Part shown: piece after piece, positions 1 to 8,349 of the stretch
Position numbering within the stretch: position 1 is the first letter of the stretch
Layout of the letters: every line of letters starts with the position of its first letter
Assembly (NCBI RefSeq): GCF_001645685.2
Contig: NZ_CP017080.1
Span: 4,853,501 to 4,917,500, forward strand
From: Peribacillus muralis
GTDB taxonomy: Bacteria > Bacillota > Bacilli > Bacillales > DSM-1321
DNA length: 64,000 bases
Direction of reading: 5' to 3'
Notes under the pieces: model-generated
Told to the model about the DNA's origin: nothing
Seen by the model: the letters and a program-made list of their open reading frames with translations, nothing else
The model's database searches: none
Position numbers and translations under genes: made by a program

Positions 1-73
1 CGAGCAGGCTTTGGTTTACGATCGACCAACTTTTTTTCGTAGCCGCCTGTTCCACTTCATTTATGAATTGCAT
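1..73 (-). CDS. Siderophore synthetase, IucC-like (5' end only)
   Basis: Only the first 24 codons are inside the window; the rest runs off the left edge. The ATG at 73-71 is preceded by a GGGGAG ribosome-binding site about 10 bases upstream and lies 22 bases after the stop of the N-hydroxylase gene, so it is the next operon member. The visible residues include a W..VN..LL pattern resembling the start of NIS (IucA/IucC) synthetases. The five genes upstream follow the rhizobactin order rhbA to rhbE, so the expected sixth gene is an RhbF/IucC-type synthetase that would attach the second hydroxamate arm to citrate. The identity rests mostly on operon order and is an inference. Confidence 0.6.
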   Translation of the reverse strand, partial: MQFINEVEQAATKKSWSIVNQSLL

Positions 74-95
74 ACACTGACTCCCCTTCACTCTA

Positions 96-1424
96 TTAAT
101 AGGCCGCGACCGGCGTTTTTACACGGAATGATTGAAAAGCTCCTTTTGGTTCGGCTGGATACACGTCCCTACCCGCTATTCGGTTAATGATAATCGAATT
201 CCTGAATGCCCCAAGCCCTAAATCCGGTGCACCTACACCATGCGTATGTATCTCTCCGTTTTGGATGAAAAGGTGATTGGGAGTAGGAACGGTTGTACCG
301 ATCCGGTAGTCCTGGGTTATTTCCAGACGACCAAGTTCATCACGGACAATGAGGTCTTCCATGCCATCAAGAAAGGCAGGAACGGTCGATTTATATCCTG
401 TTCCGAATACGATCGCCTCTGTATCCACATTAAAGTCGCTTTCTTCGACCCATTGATGACATTTCAATGTCCATCCGCCATCAGAGGGTTTCAAGGAGGA
501 AACTTCAGTCATTGCCCTAAGCTCAATGTCAAGCTCGGCATTTCCAATTGATTTCTCATATATTTTGTCGAAGATCGATGCAATCGTCGTCGCACTTATT
601 CCTTTATACAAAAGGTCCTGTTTTGGCAGAATTTCATCCTTCTTCTCCTGCGGCAGGCGATAAAAGAAATCGAGATAATCCGGAGTGAAGTATTCCAAGC
701 CAAGTTTTGAATATTCCATTGGGAAAAATCCTTTTGACCTTGTATACCAATTCAGTTGGTACCCATGATTTTCTTGCTCATTCAACAGATCCTCGAACAC
801 CTCGGCTGCACTCTGGCCCGAACCGACAACCGTTATTGATTTTTTGTTCAAGATATTTTCCTTATTCCGCAAGTAATCGGCAGAATGCAGGATGCTATCT
901 CCTATAAATGAACTAAATGCAGAGGGCACCGCAGGGGCGCTTCCGATTCCCAATACAACATGACGGCTATGATACACCTCAACCTGCCGGGTTTGTTCAT
1001 CCCTTACATGTATTCGGTAAATCGGCTCTTCTTGATCCTTTATATACTCGATCGTTTCCACCGCTTTTCCAAAGCGGCAGCTATCGAGTTGATTGGCCGT
1101 CCAGCGACAATAGTCGTTATATTCCTTCCGTGGGATCAGGAACTTTTCAAGAAAGTAGAAATGATAAAGCCGGTCATGCTGCTGTAGATAATTCAAGTAA
1201 CTATATTTGCTTGTCACATCTGCCATGCTAACTAAATCAGCAAAGAATGGCACCTGCAACGTCGTTCCCTCGAGCAGCATCCCTTCATGCCAATTAAACT
1301 CCTGCTTCCTTTCAAAAAAGAGAGCATTCAGTTCTGGAGTTTTTTCCAATAGGGCGGCTAGCCCAAGATTGAAAGGACCGATTCCGACCCCGATCACATC
1401 ATAGGTAAATCGTTGCTTCTCCAT
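96..1424 (-). CDS. Siderophore N-hydroxylase (IucD/RhbE-like, FAD/NADPH-dependent)
   Basis: A flavin monooxygenase of the lysine/ornithine N-hydroxylase family, 442 residues. In this operon it should hydroxylate the terminal amine of 1,3-diaminopropane, the first step toward the hydroxamate arms. Visible are the N-terminal FAD-binding GVGIGPFNLGL at about residues 12-22, a second nucleotide-binding GSGQSAAE motif near 200, and the family C-terminal DLGLGAFRN block. I chose the ATG at 1424 because GAAAGGAAGTGG lies just before it; the frame stays open 23 codons further upstream without a ribosome-binding site. The start overlaps the end of the acetyltransferase gene by 26 bases, which suggests translational coupling. 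The substrate is inferred from the neighbouring diaminobutyrate genes. Confidence 0.92.
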   Translation of the reverse strand: MEKQRFTYDVIGVGIGPFNLGLAALLEKTPELNALFFERKQEFNWHEGMLLEGTTLQVPFFADLVSMADVTSKYSYLNYLQQHDRLYHFYFLEKFLIPRKEYNDYCRWTANQLDSCRFGKAVETIEYIKDQEEPIYRIHVRDEQTRQVEVYHSRHVVLGIGSAPAVPSAFSSFIGDSILHSADYLRNKENILNKKSITVVGSGQSAAEVFEDLLNEQENHGYQLNWYTRSKGFFPMEYSKLGLEYFTPDYLDFFYRLPQEKKDEILPKQDLLYKGISATTIASIFDKIYEKSIGNAELDIELRAMTEVSSLKPSDGGWTLKCHQWVEESDFNVDTEAIVFGTGYKSTVPAFLDGMEDLIVRDELGRLEITQDYRIGTTVPTPNHLFIQNGEIHTHGVGAPDLGLGAFRNSIIINRIAGRDVYPAEPKGAFQSFRVKTPVAAY

Positions 1425-1983
1425 ATTTCCACTTCCTTTCGAAGTTCTCACGCGTGCAAGCCATAAGCAAACCGGTCTTATCTGGAAGTTCAATTTCTTT
1501 CATTGGAGTGAACCCACATTTTTCAAACAGATGAATCATCTTTTTGTTTCTAATATCTGGTTCGGCCATCACCTTTTTGGTACTGGAAGTGAGGAGTTGG
1601 TATTTCACCATCGACCGTAAAAATGGCAAAGCCAGCCCTTTTCCAAGGTATTCAGGATTGCCAATGAGCAAATGAATTCCCTGGTCCCCCTCCTCGGCAT
1701 CATAATAGTCTTCAATGATATCGCCTTTTACCCAATACGACTCCCAATAGCTCATTGGTGTTTCATCGAGGCACCCTAAATATAGTGTTTGATGTGAATC
1801 AGCCAATGCCTTTTGTAAATGGCGCGAAAATTTTTCCTTTGTGAAATTCAAATTCCAATAGGGTATCACATGTTCTTCATGCATCCAACCGTGCAGCGTA
1901 TCGATATCCCTATCAAATTCAACTTTGACAAATGATAGCAACTGACGATGGTCTTTCAGCATTTCTTCATAACTATTTTTCAT
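1399..1983 (-). CDS. Siderophore hydroxylamine acetyltransferase (GNAT, IucB/RhbD-like)
   Basis: A 194-residue GNAT acyltransferase of the IucB/AlcB type. In the pathway it should acetylate N-hydroxy-diaminopropane to give the hydroxamate that the synthetase then couples to citrate. The family features are the central YWESYWVKGD segment, the acidic DYYDAEEGDQGIHLLIG stretch, the GKGLALPFLRS acetyl-CoA loop and MAEPDIRNKKMIHLFEKCGF near the C-terminus. I chose the ATG at 1983 because it overlaps the IucA-like gene by 11 bases and has AAGGGGTC upstream. The longer open frame would sit well inside the neighbour. It lies between the synthetase and the hydroxylase, as rhbD does. Confidence 0.88.
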   Translation of the reverse strand: MKNSYEEMLKDHRQLLSFVKVEFDRDIDTLHGWMHEEHVIPYWNLNFTKEKFSRHLQKALADSHQTLYLGCLDETPMSYWESYWVKGDIIEDYYDAEEGDQGIHLLIGNPEYLGKGLALPFLRSMVKYQLLTSSTKKVMAEPDIRNKKMIHLFEKCGFTPMKEIELPDKTGLLMACTRENFERKWKYGEATIYL

Positions 1984-3781
1984 TGGCAGCCAAGACCCCT
2001 TGTGCAAATGGATTTTCGATGGTCGTATAGACGGATTGGGTTTCCAGTGAACCCACCAGCTCGTCCAAGTCATGAAAACGTGTCAGTAAATTCGCTTTAC
2101 ATGGTAGTTTTCGTTCTTGAAGCAGCCTGGAAACAACTCGATTCAACCCTTCATCATCACTCATGGCATTGATCGATTCCAATTGTTCCTGGACGATTTG
2201 CAGTAATGCCTGTTCCGAAGCCAGTCCCTCTGTACCGAAATTGTTGATCACTCCCAATATGTGATTGAAGAAAAAGTAGTATTGCAGCCTTTCTTCTGCA
2301 ACTTCATCGGAACATATGGTAAAGCTTTTTTTGCTAAGCTCGGGAAGGATGCTATACAAGCGGTCCACCTTGGATTGGCAATAGTAATATCCTTGGTTAT
2401 CACGGTAATGGAATATGGAAGGATACCCATTTTGAAGCTGGATGATGGAATTTTGCTGATGGGCCTCCAGAACGATTCCATACTTTTCAAATAACCAAAG
2501 CATTGGCTTCACTGTCATCGACAGATAGCTAGTGAACCAATCGATGCTCACATCTTCTGTCGTTCGGTTTTCATCAACGGACAATTGGCGGATGATCGCT
2601 GCCAGCCTGGAAGGTGCTCCAAAGGCATTATCCTGGCAAAGGCCGGCTATCAGACTGGTATGTTTATCGTCTTCAAAGAAAGGATTTTCCCTTATATCTA
2701 CATCAAAGCCTGAGTCATGTTCTGTTGTTTTAATCGTTAAGTACGCAGGGTCCTTTATGACACGGAAGGCAGGATGGTGTTTTTTGAGGTCATCACCTAA
2801 TTTCGAATCCAATAATCTCGCAATTTCCACACCGCGATCTAGTTCTTTTTGCAGATTCGCACGTAATGAATTCGTGATTTTGACCGGCACCGAAAACTTA
2901 TACATATACCGGGATGAAGCACTATAGACCGTCCGGAATGAAGAAGTTGCCGTAAACTTTTTCCCTAGCGGACCTGCATGGATAAGCTGTCCTGACTCGA
3001 TTAACCCCTTCACTTCATCTTTTTCGACAAGATCCTTTGCCTGAAGCGGATGTGCCGGAATAATGATATATTGGCTATCTTCATGGCAATACTTGTCACG
3101 GAATTCATTCGAAATTTCAGTGTCTGCCATTAATTCCGTTTTGATGATTTCACTTGCAGACAATGCTTCACTGGAGTCCTGGATGACGATTGCCGGCTCG
3201 GCCAAAAAGTAATGCAGCTGGAACTCGCCTTTTAATTCAGGTGAATAAATCGATTCATCCCGTTCCGAAATGCCTTGCTTACTTTTTGGAGTAGGATGGA
3301 GCAGATGACCAAGCAAGAGGGACTGTTCGGCCTCGATATATGTAAAGTCGCTGCTTTGAAGGGCGTCATAGTCTTCAAACCTGGCTTCAACATAGCGTTG
3401 GATATTTTGGCTGCTGAGGATGACGCGCAGCATCAGCTCCTCTTCGCTATCTGTTCTGCCATGCTCATTCAATAATTCCTTGGATATCGCGGAAACCATT
3501 GTCACGTAGTCCAATTCGCATACCTGCTTGGACGATGTTCGGTAATAGGCCGGGAAAGCGAAAATATGACGCCCTGTTTTCGACCAATACTTAAGTGGAA
3601 CAAGCAAGGTAATATTTTGGGATGGGAGATTGCAAACGATTAAAGAATCCGGAACTGCCCCCTCCAATTCAGGCCAGTTCTTCGATTCTCCCAATCTGCC
3701 ATTCCCGGTTTCCCTGAAATAACAATTCAGAAAGCTTTGCATCGTCGCCCTTTGGGCTATTTGCTTACTATTCATCTTCAT
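1973..3781 (-). CDS. NIS siderophore synthetase, IucA/RhbC-like
   Basis: A 602-residue NRPS-independent siderophore synthetase. Family members adenylate a carboxylate of citrate and condense it with a hydroxamate amine. Signature blocks are visible: HPLQAKDLVE (the HP.Q motif), TSSFRTVYS (ATP-binding S..RT), KFSVPVKITNSLR, and EAHQQNSI (the H.QN motif) near the C-terminal third. The length is usual for the family. The start codon overlaps the decarboxylase stop in an ATGA arrangement, and the stop overlaps the acetyltransferase start. Together with the truncated gene at the left edge it would make the two amide bonds of schizokinen. Citrate as substrate is known for the family; the end product is inferred. 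Confidence 0.93.
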   Translation of the reverse strand: MKMNSKQIAQRATMQSFLNCYFRETGNGRLGESKNWPELEGAVPDSLIVCNLPSQNITLLVPLKYWSKTGRHIFAFPAYYRTSSKQVCELDYVTMVSAISKELLNEHGRTDSEEELMLRVILSSQNIQRYVEARFEDYDALQSSDFTYIEAEQSLLLGHLLHPTPKSKQGISERDESIYSPELKGEFQLHYFLAEPAIVIQDSSEALSASEIIKTELMADTEISNEFRDKYCHEDSQYIIIPAHPLQAKDLVEKDEVKGLIESGQLIHAGPLGKKFTATSSFRTVYSASSRYMYKFSVPVKITNSLRANLQKELDRGVEIARLLDSKLGDDLKKHHPAFRVIKDPAYLTIKTTEHDSGFDVDIRENPFFEDDKHTSLIAGLCQDNAFGAPSRLAAIIRQLSVDENRTTEDVSIDWFTSYLSMTVKPMLWLFEKYGIVLEAHQQNSIIQLQNGYPSIFHYRDNQGYYYCQSKVDRLYSILPELSKKSFTICSDEVAEERLQYYFFFNHILGVINNFGTEGLASEQALLQIVQEQLESINAMSDDEGLNRVVSRLLQERKLPCKANLLTRFHDLDELVGSLETQSVYTTIENPFAQGVLAANEK

Positions 3782-5286
3782 TCCTCCATCATATTGAACA
3801 TTTCACCTAGGATGCGAATCTCGTCTAGTATTTCTTTTATATCCTCAAGCGTTGTCATCGGATTCAGTAGGGTCATTTTTAAATAAACCTCTCCATTGAA
3901 ACGGGTTTTCGCTAAAAATGCCCGTCCATTGTTCAATAGTTCCTGTTGGATCTGTTTATTTAACTGATCTGTTAACTGAGCACTTACTCCCTCTGGATCA
4001 TAACGGAATACGACAGCATTCAATTCAGGATGCCTGTTCAATACACGGAATCCGGCCTCATCATCAATCATTGCCGCTGCGTCACGCGCAAGATGGCATG
4101 TATAGTCAATCATCTCACCAAAGGTATCCAGACCAACCACCTTTAATGACAGCCAAAGCTTCAAAGCGTCGAATCTTCTCGTCGTTTGAATCGATTTATT
4201 GACTAAGTGGACCATTCCTTCCGCTTCATCTTCCTCGGGATTCAAGTAATCGGCATGATGCTGGATATATTTAAAGTGGTCACGATCCGAGACAAGGAAG
4301 GCACCACAGCTTATTGGTTGATAGAATAGTTTATGAAAATCGACTGTAATGGAATCAGCTGCTTCCATTCCCTTTATCGATGCTTTGAAATCATGACTTA
4401 ACATCATTGCGCCACCATATGCGGCATCCACATGCAGCCAGATCCCGTTCAACTTTGCAATTTCAGCCAATTCGGCCAATGGATCGATGGAACCGAAATC
4501 CGTTGTTCCGCACGTTGCAACAATGGCAAATGGAAGTAAATCCTGCTCCTTCAGCTTCTTCAGCTGATGGTTGATTTCATCGATGGATAGACGGTGTTTT
4601 GAATCCGTTTTAATCGTAATTACCGCCTGCTCACCAAGCCCCAGCTGTGCCGCCGATTTACGAACCGTAAAATGGGCGGCCTCCGAACATAAAATCCTTA
4701 GTTTTTTTGAATCGGCTGGCAGTCCTTGCTGTTGGACATCGACATTCCAGATACGCTTACAATAAGCGTCCCTGGCCAGCAACAGGCCCATATAATTGGA
4801 TTGTGTACCTCCGCTTGTAAAAACCCCATCTGCTTGTTCCGGTAATCCTGCCTGATTGCACAGCCAATCGATTATTCGCTCTTCAACAAATGTTGCAGTC
4901 GAGCTTTGATCCCATGAATCCATCGATTGATTCAACGTACTGATGATCAACTCGGCAGCAACGGCAGGTATTAACGTCGGGCAATGCAGATGCCCGATAC
5001 AGGTTGGGCTGTGTACATTCATGCTGTCATTGATCACAAATTCAGCTAGCTCGGCCGCGACCGACTCAAAGGTCTCCCCTTTTTGGGAAGTTATGGACAA
5101 CTCATTTATCCTAGCTTCCAAATCGTGCGGTTTTTTACCAGAGTATGGTGAATTGTTCCCGTCTAAAAAGTGAATTAACGTGTTCTCCATGATTTTTAAA
5201 GACTGCGTGTAATTACGGATGCCTTCCTCGTTATTCAAGAAAAATGGAGCATAAGCAAAATCGGCTCTCTTTAATGTTTCAATCAT
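3778..5286 (-). CDS. ddc: L-2,4-diaminobutyrate decarboxylase
   Basis: A PLP-dependent group II decarboxylase of 502 residues that converts L-2,4-diaminobutyrate to 1,3-diaminopropane. Visible are the HCPTLIPAVAAE region, the PLP-contacting FTSGGTQSNYMGLLLAR and HVDAAYGGAMML segments, and the PLP lysine in DFHKLFYQP near residue 325. It starts 4 bases after the aminotransferase stop, with AAGGGG inside the end of that gene. The pairing with a diaminobutyrate aminotransferase is typical of rhizobactin and schizokinen loci (rhbB), although the same pair also exists in polyamine pathways. The siderophore context decides its role here. Confidence 0.92.
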   Translation of the reverse strand: MIETLKRADFAYAPFFLNNEEGIRNYTQSLKIMENTLIHFLDGNNSPYSGKKPHDLEARINELSITSQKGETFESVAAELAEFVINDSMNVHSPTCIGHLHCPTLIPAVAAELIISTLNQSMDSWDQSSTATFVEERIIDWLCNQAGLPEQADGVFTSGGTQSNYMGLLLARDAYCKRIWNVDVQQQGLPADSKKLRILCSEAAHFTVRKSAAQLGLGEQAVITIKTDSKHRLSIDEINHQLKKLKEQDLLPFAIVATCGTTDFGSIDPLAELAEIAKLNGIWLHVDAAYGGAMMLSHDFKASIKGMEAADSITVDFHKLFYQPISCGAFLVSDRDHFKYIQHHADYLNPEEDEAEGMVHLVNKSIQTTRRFDALKLWLSLKVVGLDTFGEMIDYTCHLARDAAAMIDDEAGFRVLNRHPELNAVVFRYDPEGVSAQLTDQLNKQIQQELLNNGRAFLAKTRFNGEVYLKMTLLNPMTTLEDIKEILDEIRILGEMFNMMEE

Positions 5287-5290
5287 CGCT

Positions 5291-6643
5291 TCAGCCCCTT
5301 GCTACCGCTGCATGGACAGCTTGTTCAAAGATTTCAGTAGCTTCTTGCAGCTGTTCTTCCGTCACGATCAATGGCGGTAAGAACCTCACTACACTTCCGT
5401 GTCTGCCTCCGACTTCTAAAATCAAACCTCTTTGGAAGCACTCCTGTTGAATCGCACTGGCAAGTTCGGAATTGGCTGGATGACTCCCATTTTGATTTTG
5501 CGCTTTTTGATGATCGACCATTTCAACACCAACCATTAGGCCGCGACCTCTGACATCGCCAATCTGTGGAAAATCCTTTTGCAAATCTTTGAGGATATCC
5601 TGTAACTTTTCACCCATCTTAGCTGCATGCTCAATAAGGTTGGCCTGTTTCATGAACTTTAAACTTGCAGTGCCTGCTGCCATAGCCAATTGGTTTCCGC
5701 GGAACGTACCAATATGTGCACCTGGAGTCCAGACATCCAAATCTTTATGATAGATCACGACAGATAACGGCAGGCTTCCGCCGATTGCTTTAGATAGGAC
5801 AAGAACATCCGGTATGATCCCTGCATGTTCAAAGGCAAACATTTTGCCTGTGCGTCCTATACCTGATTGAACTTCATCAATGATAAGCGGGATGCCCTTC
5901 TCTTTTGTTATCCTTCTGATTTCCTTAAGCCAAGGGATCGGCGCAGGTATGGAACCTCCCTCCCCTTGCACGGCCTCTAAAATCATTCCCGCAGGAGCCA
6001 ATAATCCGGATTCGGGATCATTCAGCAAATTTTCGATATATTGGCTGCTGATTTTATGACTATCCTCGCCGCCAATTCCGAAAGGACAGCGATATTGATA
6101 TGGATATGGCAGGAATTGTACATCTGGCATCAACCCTTGCACCTTTTCCTTCGGTTTTGTATTTCCGCTGATTGACATCGTCGCGTGCGTTGCCCCGTGA
6201 TAGGCACCTTGGAATGATAAAATGCCTCTGTTGCCTGTAGCGGTTTTAACTAACTTAAGTGCGGCCTCAATGGCATCGCCTCCAGTAGGGCCACAAAACT
6301 GGATTTTTGCATTTTTTCGGAATTCTTCAGGCAGCCATTCAAAAATTTCATCAATGAACTGCTCTTTTATCGGTGTAGTAAAGTCCAAAGTATGCAAGGG
6401 ACTTTTATTTTTAAGAACTTTTTCCATTTCTTCAAGGACAGCCGGGTGATTGTGTCCAAGCGCTAATGTTCCGGCTCCGGCAAGAAAATCTATATATTTT
6501 TTCCCATCCATGTCTGTAAGGTAAATGCCTTCCGCTTTTTCGATGGCCATGGGTAATCTTCTAGGATATGAACGAGCGTTTGATTCCCTTGTGTTTTGCT
6601 GTTCCAGCAATTGATCATTTTTAGTAGTTGTGATAGTTGCCAT
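5291..6643 (-). CDS. dat: Diaminobutyrate--2-oxoglutarate aminotransferase
   Basis: A class III PLP aminotransferase of 450 residues that makes L-2,4-diaminobutyrate from aspartate semialdehyde with glutamate as amino donor. It is the first gene of the operon (rhbA position). Visible are GTLALGHNHP, the GPTGGDAIEAALK cofactor loop, IIDEVQSGIGRTG, the PLP lysine in LSKAIGGSLP near residue 275, and FRGNQLAMAAG. AGGAGG lies 7 bases before the ATG. The perfect Fur palindrome just upstream predicts repression by iron. Orthologues of the DABA aminotransferase also serve ectoine synthesis, but no ectA or ectC is nearby. Confidence 0.93.
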   Translation of the reverse strand: MATITTTKNDQLLEQQNTRESNARSYPRRLPMAIEKAEGIYLTDMDGKKYIDFLAGAGTLALGHNHPAVLEEMEKVLKNKSPLHTLDFTTPIKEQFIDEIFEWLPEEFRKNAKIQFCGPTGGDAIEAALKLVKTATGNRGILSFQGAYHGATHATMSISGNTKPKEKVQGLMPDVQFLPYPYQYRCPFGIGGEDSHKISSQYIENLLNDPESGLLAPAGMILEAVQGEGGSIPAPIPWLKEIRRITKEKGIPLIIDEVQSGIGRTGKMFAFEHAGIIPDVLVLSKAIGGSLPLSVVIYHKDLDVWTPGAHIGTFRGNQLAMAAGTASLKFMKQANLIEHAAKMGEKLQDILKDLQKDFPQIGDVRGRGLMVGVEMVDHQKAQNQNGSHPANSELASAIQQECFQRGLILEVGGRHGSVVRFLPPLIVTEEQLQEATEIFEQAVHAAVARG

Positions 6644-6666
6644 AATGAGCCTCCTAGTATATTAAC

Positions 6667-6681
6667 TGATAATAATTATCA
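6667..6681 (-). promoter_or_regulatory. Fur box 1 (perfect 7-1-7)
   Basis: The 15 bases read TGATAAT-A-ATTATCA, a perfect match to the Bacillus Fur 7-1-7 inverted repeat. The box sits 24 bases upstream of the aminotransferase start codon, where bound Fur would block the operon promoter. It supports iron-repressed siderophore synthesis. Confidence 0.9.
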
Positions 6682-6708
6682 TTTTCAATTACACAATCTT
6701 CATTTTAA

Positions 6709-6729
6709 TGACAATGATTATTATTCTCA
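6709..6729. promoter_or_regulatory. Fur box 2 (imperfect, overlapping)
   Basis: Two overlapping imperfect 7-1-7 elements, TGACAATGATTATTA and TGATTATTATTCTCA, each with about two mismatches. They lie 28 bases beyond the first box. Paired Fur sites are common upstream of siderophore operons. Nothing visible shows that the divergent VTC-domain operon is also controlled from here. Confidence 0.65.
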
Positions 6730-6832
6730 ATGAGTTAATTCACCCATTTTTCTTCTAATAAATACCAATAAAATTAAGAATAGGTTAAAAATGGGACATA
6801 TTCTCCATGCATTTTTAAACATAAACACGCTC

Positions 6833-6848
6833 TTAAGGTTTTATTAAG
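6833..6848 (+). promoter_or_regulatory. Direct repeat TTAAG-N6-TTAAG upstream of the VTC operon
   Basis: TTAAG occurs at 6833-6837 and again at 6844-6848, an 11-base repeat typical of tandem binding by OmpR-type response regulators. A related TTAAG-N6-TTAAA occurs about 60 bases upstream. It lies 54 bases before the start of the VTC-domain gene. The regulator is unknown and the assignment is tentative. Confidence 0.35.
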
Positions 6849-6901
6849 ATTGAGTTTATAAGCTGAAGGCTGACAATAATCATGAAAAAGGAGGAACGGC
6901 A

Positions 6902-7585
6902 ATGAATGGTTTAAAGGGCAGGCGGGAGCTCAAACATGCAATCACCAAAGCGGATTGTCATTTATTAAGAAATAGCCTGCAAAACTTCATGACGCTCGAT
7001 CCCCATGGGCAGGATGGGAGGTATTTAATTCGAAGTGTCTATTTCGATAACTTCGACAACAAAATCCTTCGGCAAAAAACAGAGGGATTCTATCATAGGG
7101 ATAAGTTCAGGGCCAGGCTTTACGATCATAATACCGATTTCATCAATCTGGAAAAAAAGAGTAAACGGAATAACCTTACCTACAAACAGAAGTGCAGGCT
7201 TTCTGCCGCAGAATACGAACGGATCCGTTCAGGTGATATTGATTGGATGTCCAGCGATTCAAGATGTATCCTCAGGGACTTATACGTACAAATGACCCTC
7301 TTCCAAATCAAGCCTACAACCGTCGTTGACTATGAAAGGGAGGTTTTCATTTATGAGTACGGAAATGTGAGGGTCACCTTTGACAGTCACGTAAAAACGA
7401 GTTATCGGGATACGGACTTCCTCAATCCCGAATTAATCGTGGTCGATGCCATGGAACCGGATGTTATCATCCTGGAAATAAAGTTTGACGAATTTCTTCC
7501 GGATATCATCAAACAATTGTTATCCATCATCGATACTAGAAAAACAGCTTTTTCAAAATATCAGCTAAGCCGAAGATACGGCTGA
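6902..7585 (+). CDS. VTC-domain (polyphosphate polymerase-like) protein
   Basis: A 227-residue soluble VTC domain (PF09359 type). In yeast this domain is the catalytic core of the vacuolar polyphosphate polymerase; bacterial homologues belong to the same CYTH/triphosphate-tunnel fold. Visible tunnel-lining patterns are RSVYFDN, KFRARLYD, LEKKSKRN, VVDYEREVF, ILEIKFDEF and the terminal SKYQLSRRYG, rich in the alternating charged residues the fold needs. AAGGAGG lies 10 bases before the ATG. The next two genes encode a DUF4956 membrane protein and a CotH-family protein, a trio that recurs in many bacteria. Whether this protein really makes polyphosphate is not shown; the substrate is open. Confidence 0.88.
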   Translation: MNGLKGRRELKHAITKADCHLLRNSLQNFMTLDPHGQDGRYLIRSVYFDNFDNKILRQKTEGFYHRDKFRARLYDHNTDFINLEKKSKRNNLTYKQKCRLSAAEYERIRSGDIDWMSSDSRCILRDLYVQMTLFQIKPTTVVDYEREVFIYEYGNVRVTFDSHVKTSYRDTDFLNPELIVVDAMEPDVIILEIKFDEFLPDIIKQLLSIIDTRKTAFSKYQLSRRYG

Positions 7586-7617
7586 TAAGCAAAACATACG
7601 ATTTGGAGGAACAGCAA

Positions 7618-8313
7618 ATGGACACGACGACAACGAGCACCACGTTTAATGATATTTTCAAATCGAGCTTTTTGGACAAGACCGAGAGCTTTTCAATCAT
7701 TGACTCCCTGATTGGATTACTGTTGGCATTTGCCATCGGATTGTTCATTTACGTCATATATAAAAAGACTTTTTCTGGTGTGATGTACTCACACAATTTC
7801 AACATTTCCCTCATCATCATGACAATGGCCACGGCTTTGATCATCATGGGCATATCAACTAATATCGTTATCTCCCTGGGCATGGTCGGTGCACTATCCA
7901 TCGTGCGATTCAGAACACCGATCAAAGATCCCATGGACTTGGTCTTCTTATTCTGGGCAGCGGCCTCCGGTATTTTATGCGGCGCAGGATTAATTCCTCT
8001 CGTCATCATCGGTGCCATTTTGATAGGCATCGTCATGCTTATATTTGCCAATCGGATCACTATTGAAAATCCTTTTTTATTAATCGTTAAATATTCAGAT
8101 GCTTCAATAGAAAAAAACTTGGAAGAAATGATATCCAGCAAGGTGAAAAAGCATTCGGTCAAATCGAAATCAGTCATGGCGGATAATAACCTCGAAGTGA
8201 CATATGAAATCCGATTGAAAGATAATAATGCGGATTTCATTAATCAAGTAAAGGACATGAACAGCGTTCACTCTGCCATCATGTTGAGTTATGATGGCAA
8301 CTTCACAGCTTGA
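7618..8313 (+). CDS. DUF4956 integral membrane protein
   Basis: A 231-residue membrane protein of the DUF4956 family. After a threonine-rich N-terminus it has about four or five hydrophobic segments between residues 20 and 145. The last of these hold the family's conserved MVGALSIVRFRTPIKDPMDLVFLFW stretch. A soluble domain of about 85 residues follows. I chose the ATG at 7618 because GGAGGA sits 7 bases upstream; a TTG 15 bases earlier lies before that site. It is 32 bases downstream of the VTC gene and 36 bases upstream of the CotH gene, so the three are co-transcribed. The biochemical role is unknown; coupling of the VTC domain to the membrane is an inference. Confidence 0.88.
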   Translation: MDTTTTSTTFNDIFKSSFLDKTESFSIIDSLIGLLLAFAIGLFIYVIYKKTFSGVMYSHNFNISLIIMTMATALIIMGISTNIVISLGMVGALSIVRFRTPIKDPMDLVFLFWAAASGILCGAGLIPLVIIGAILIGIVMLIFANRITIENPFLLIVKYSDASIEKNLEEMISSKVKKHSVKSKSVMADNNLEVTYEIRLKDNNADFINQVKDMNSVHSAIMLSYDGNFTA

Positions 8314-8349
8314 CGCATATGAAGGACGGCAGGAGGAAGGAGCCTAGGC

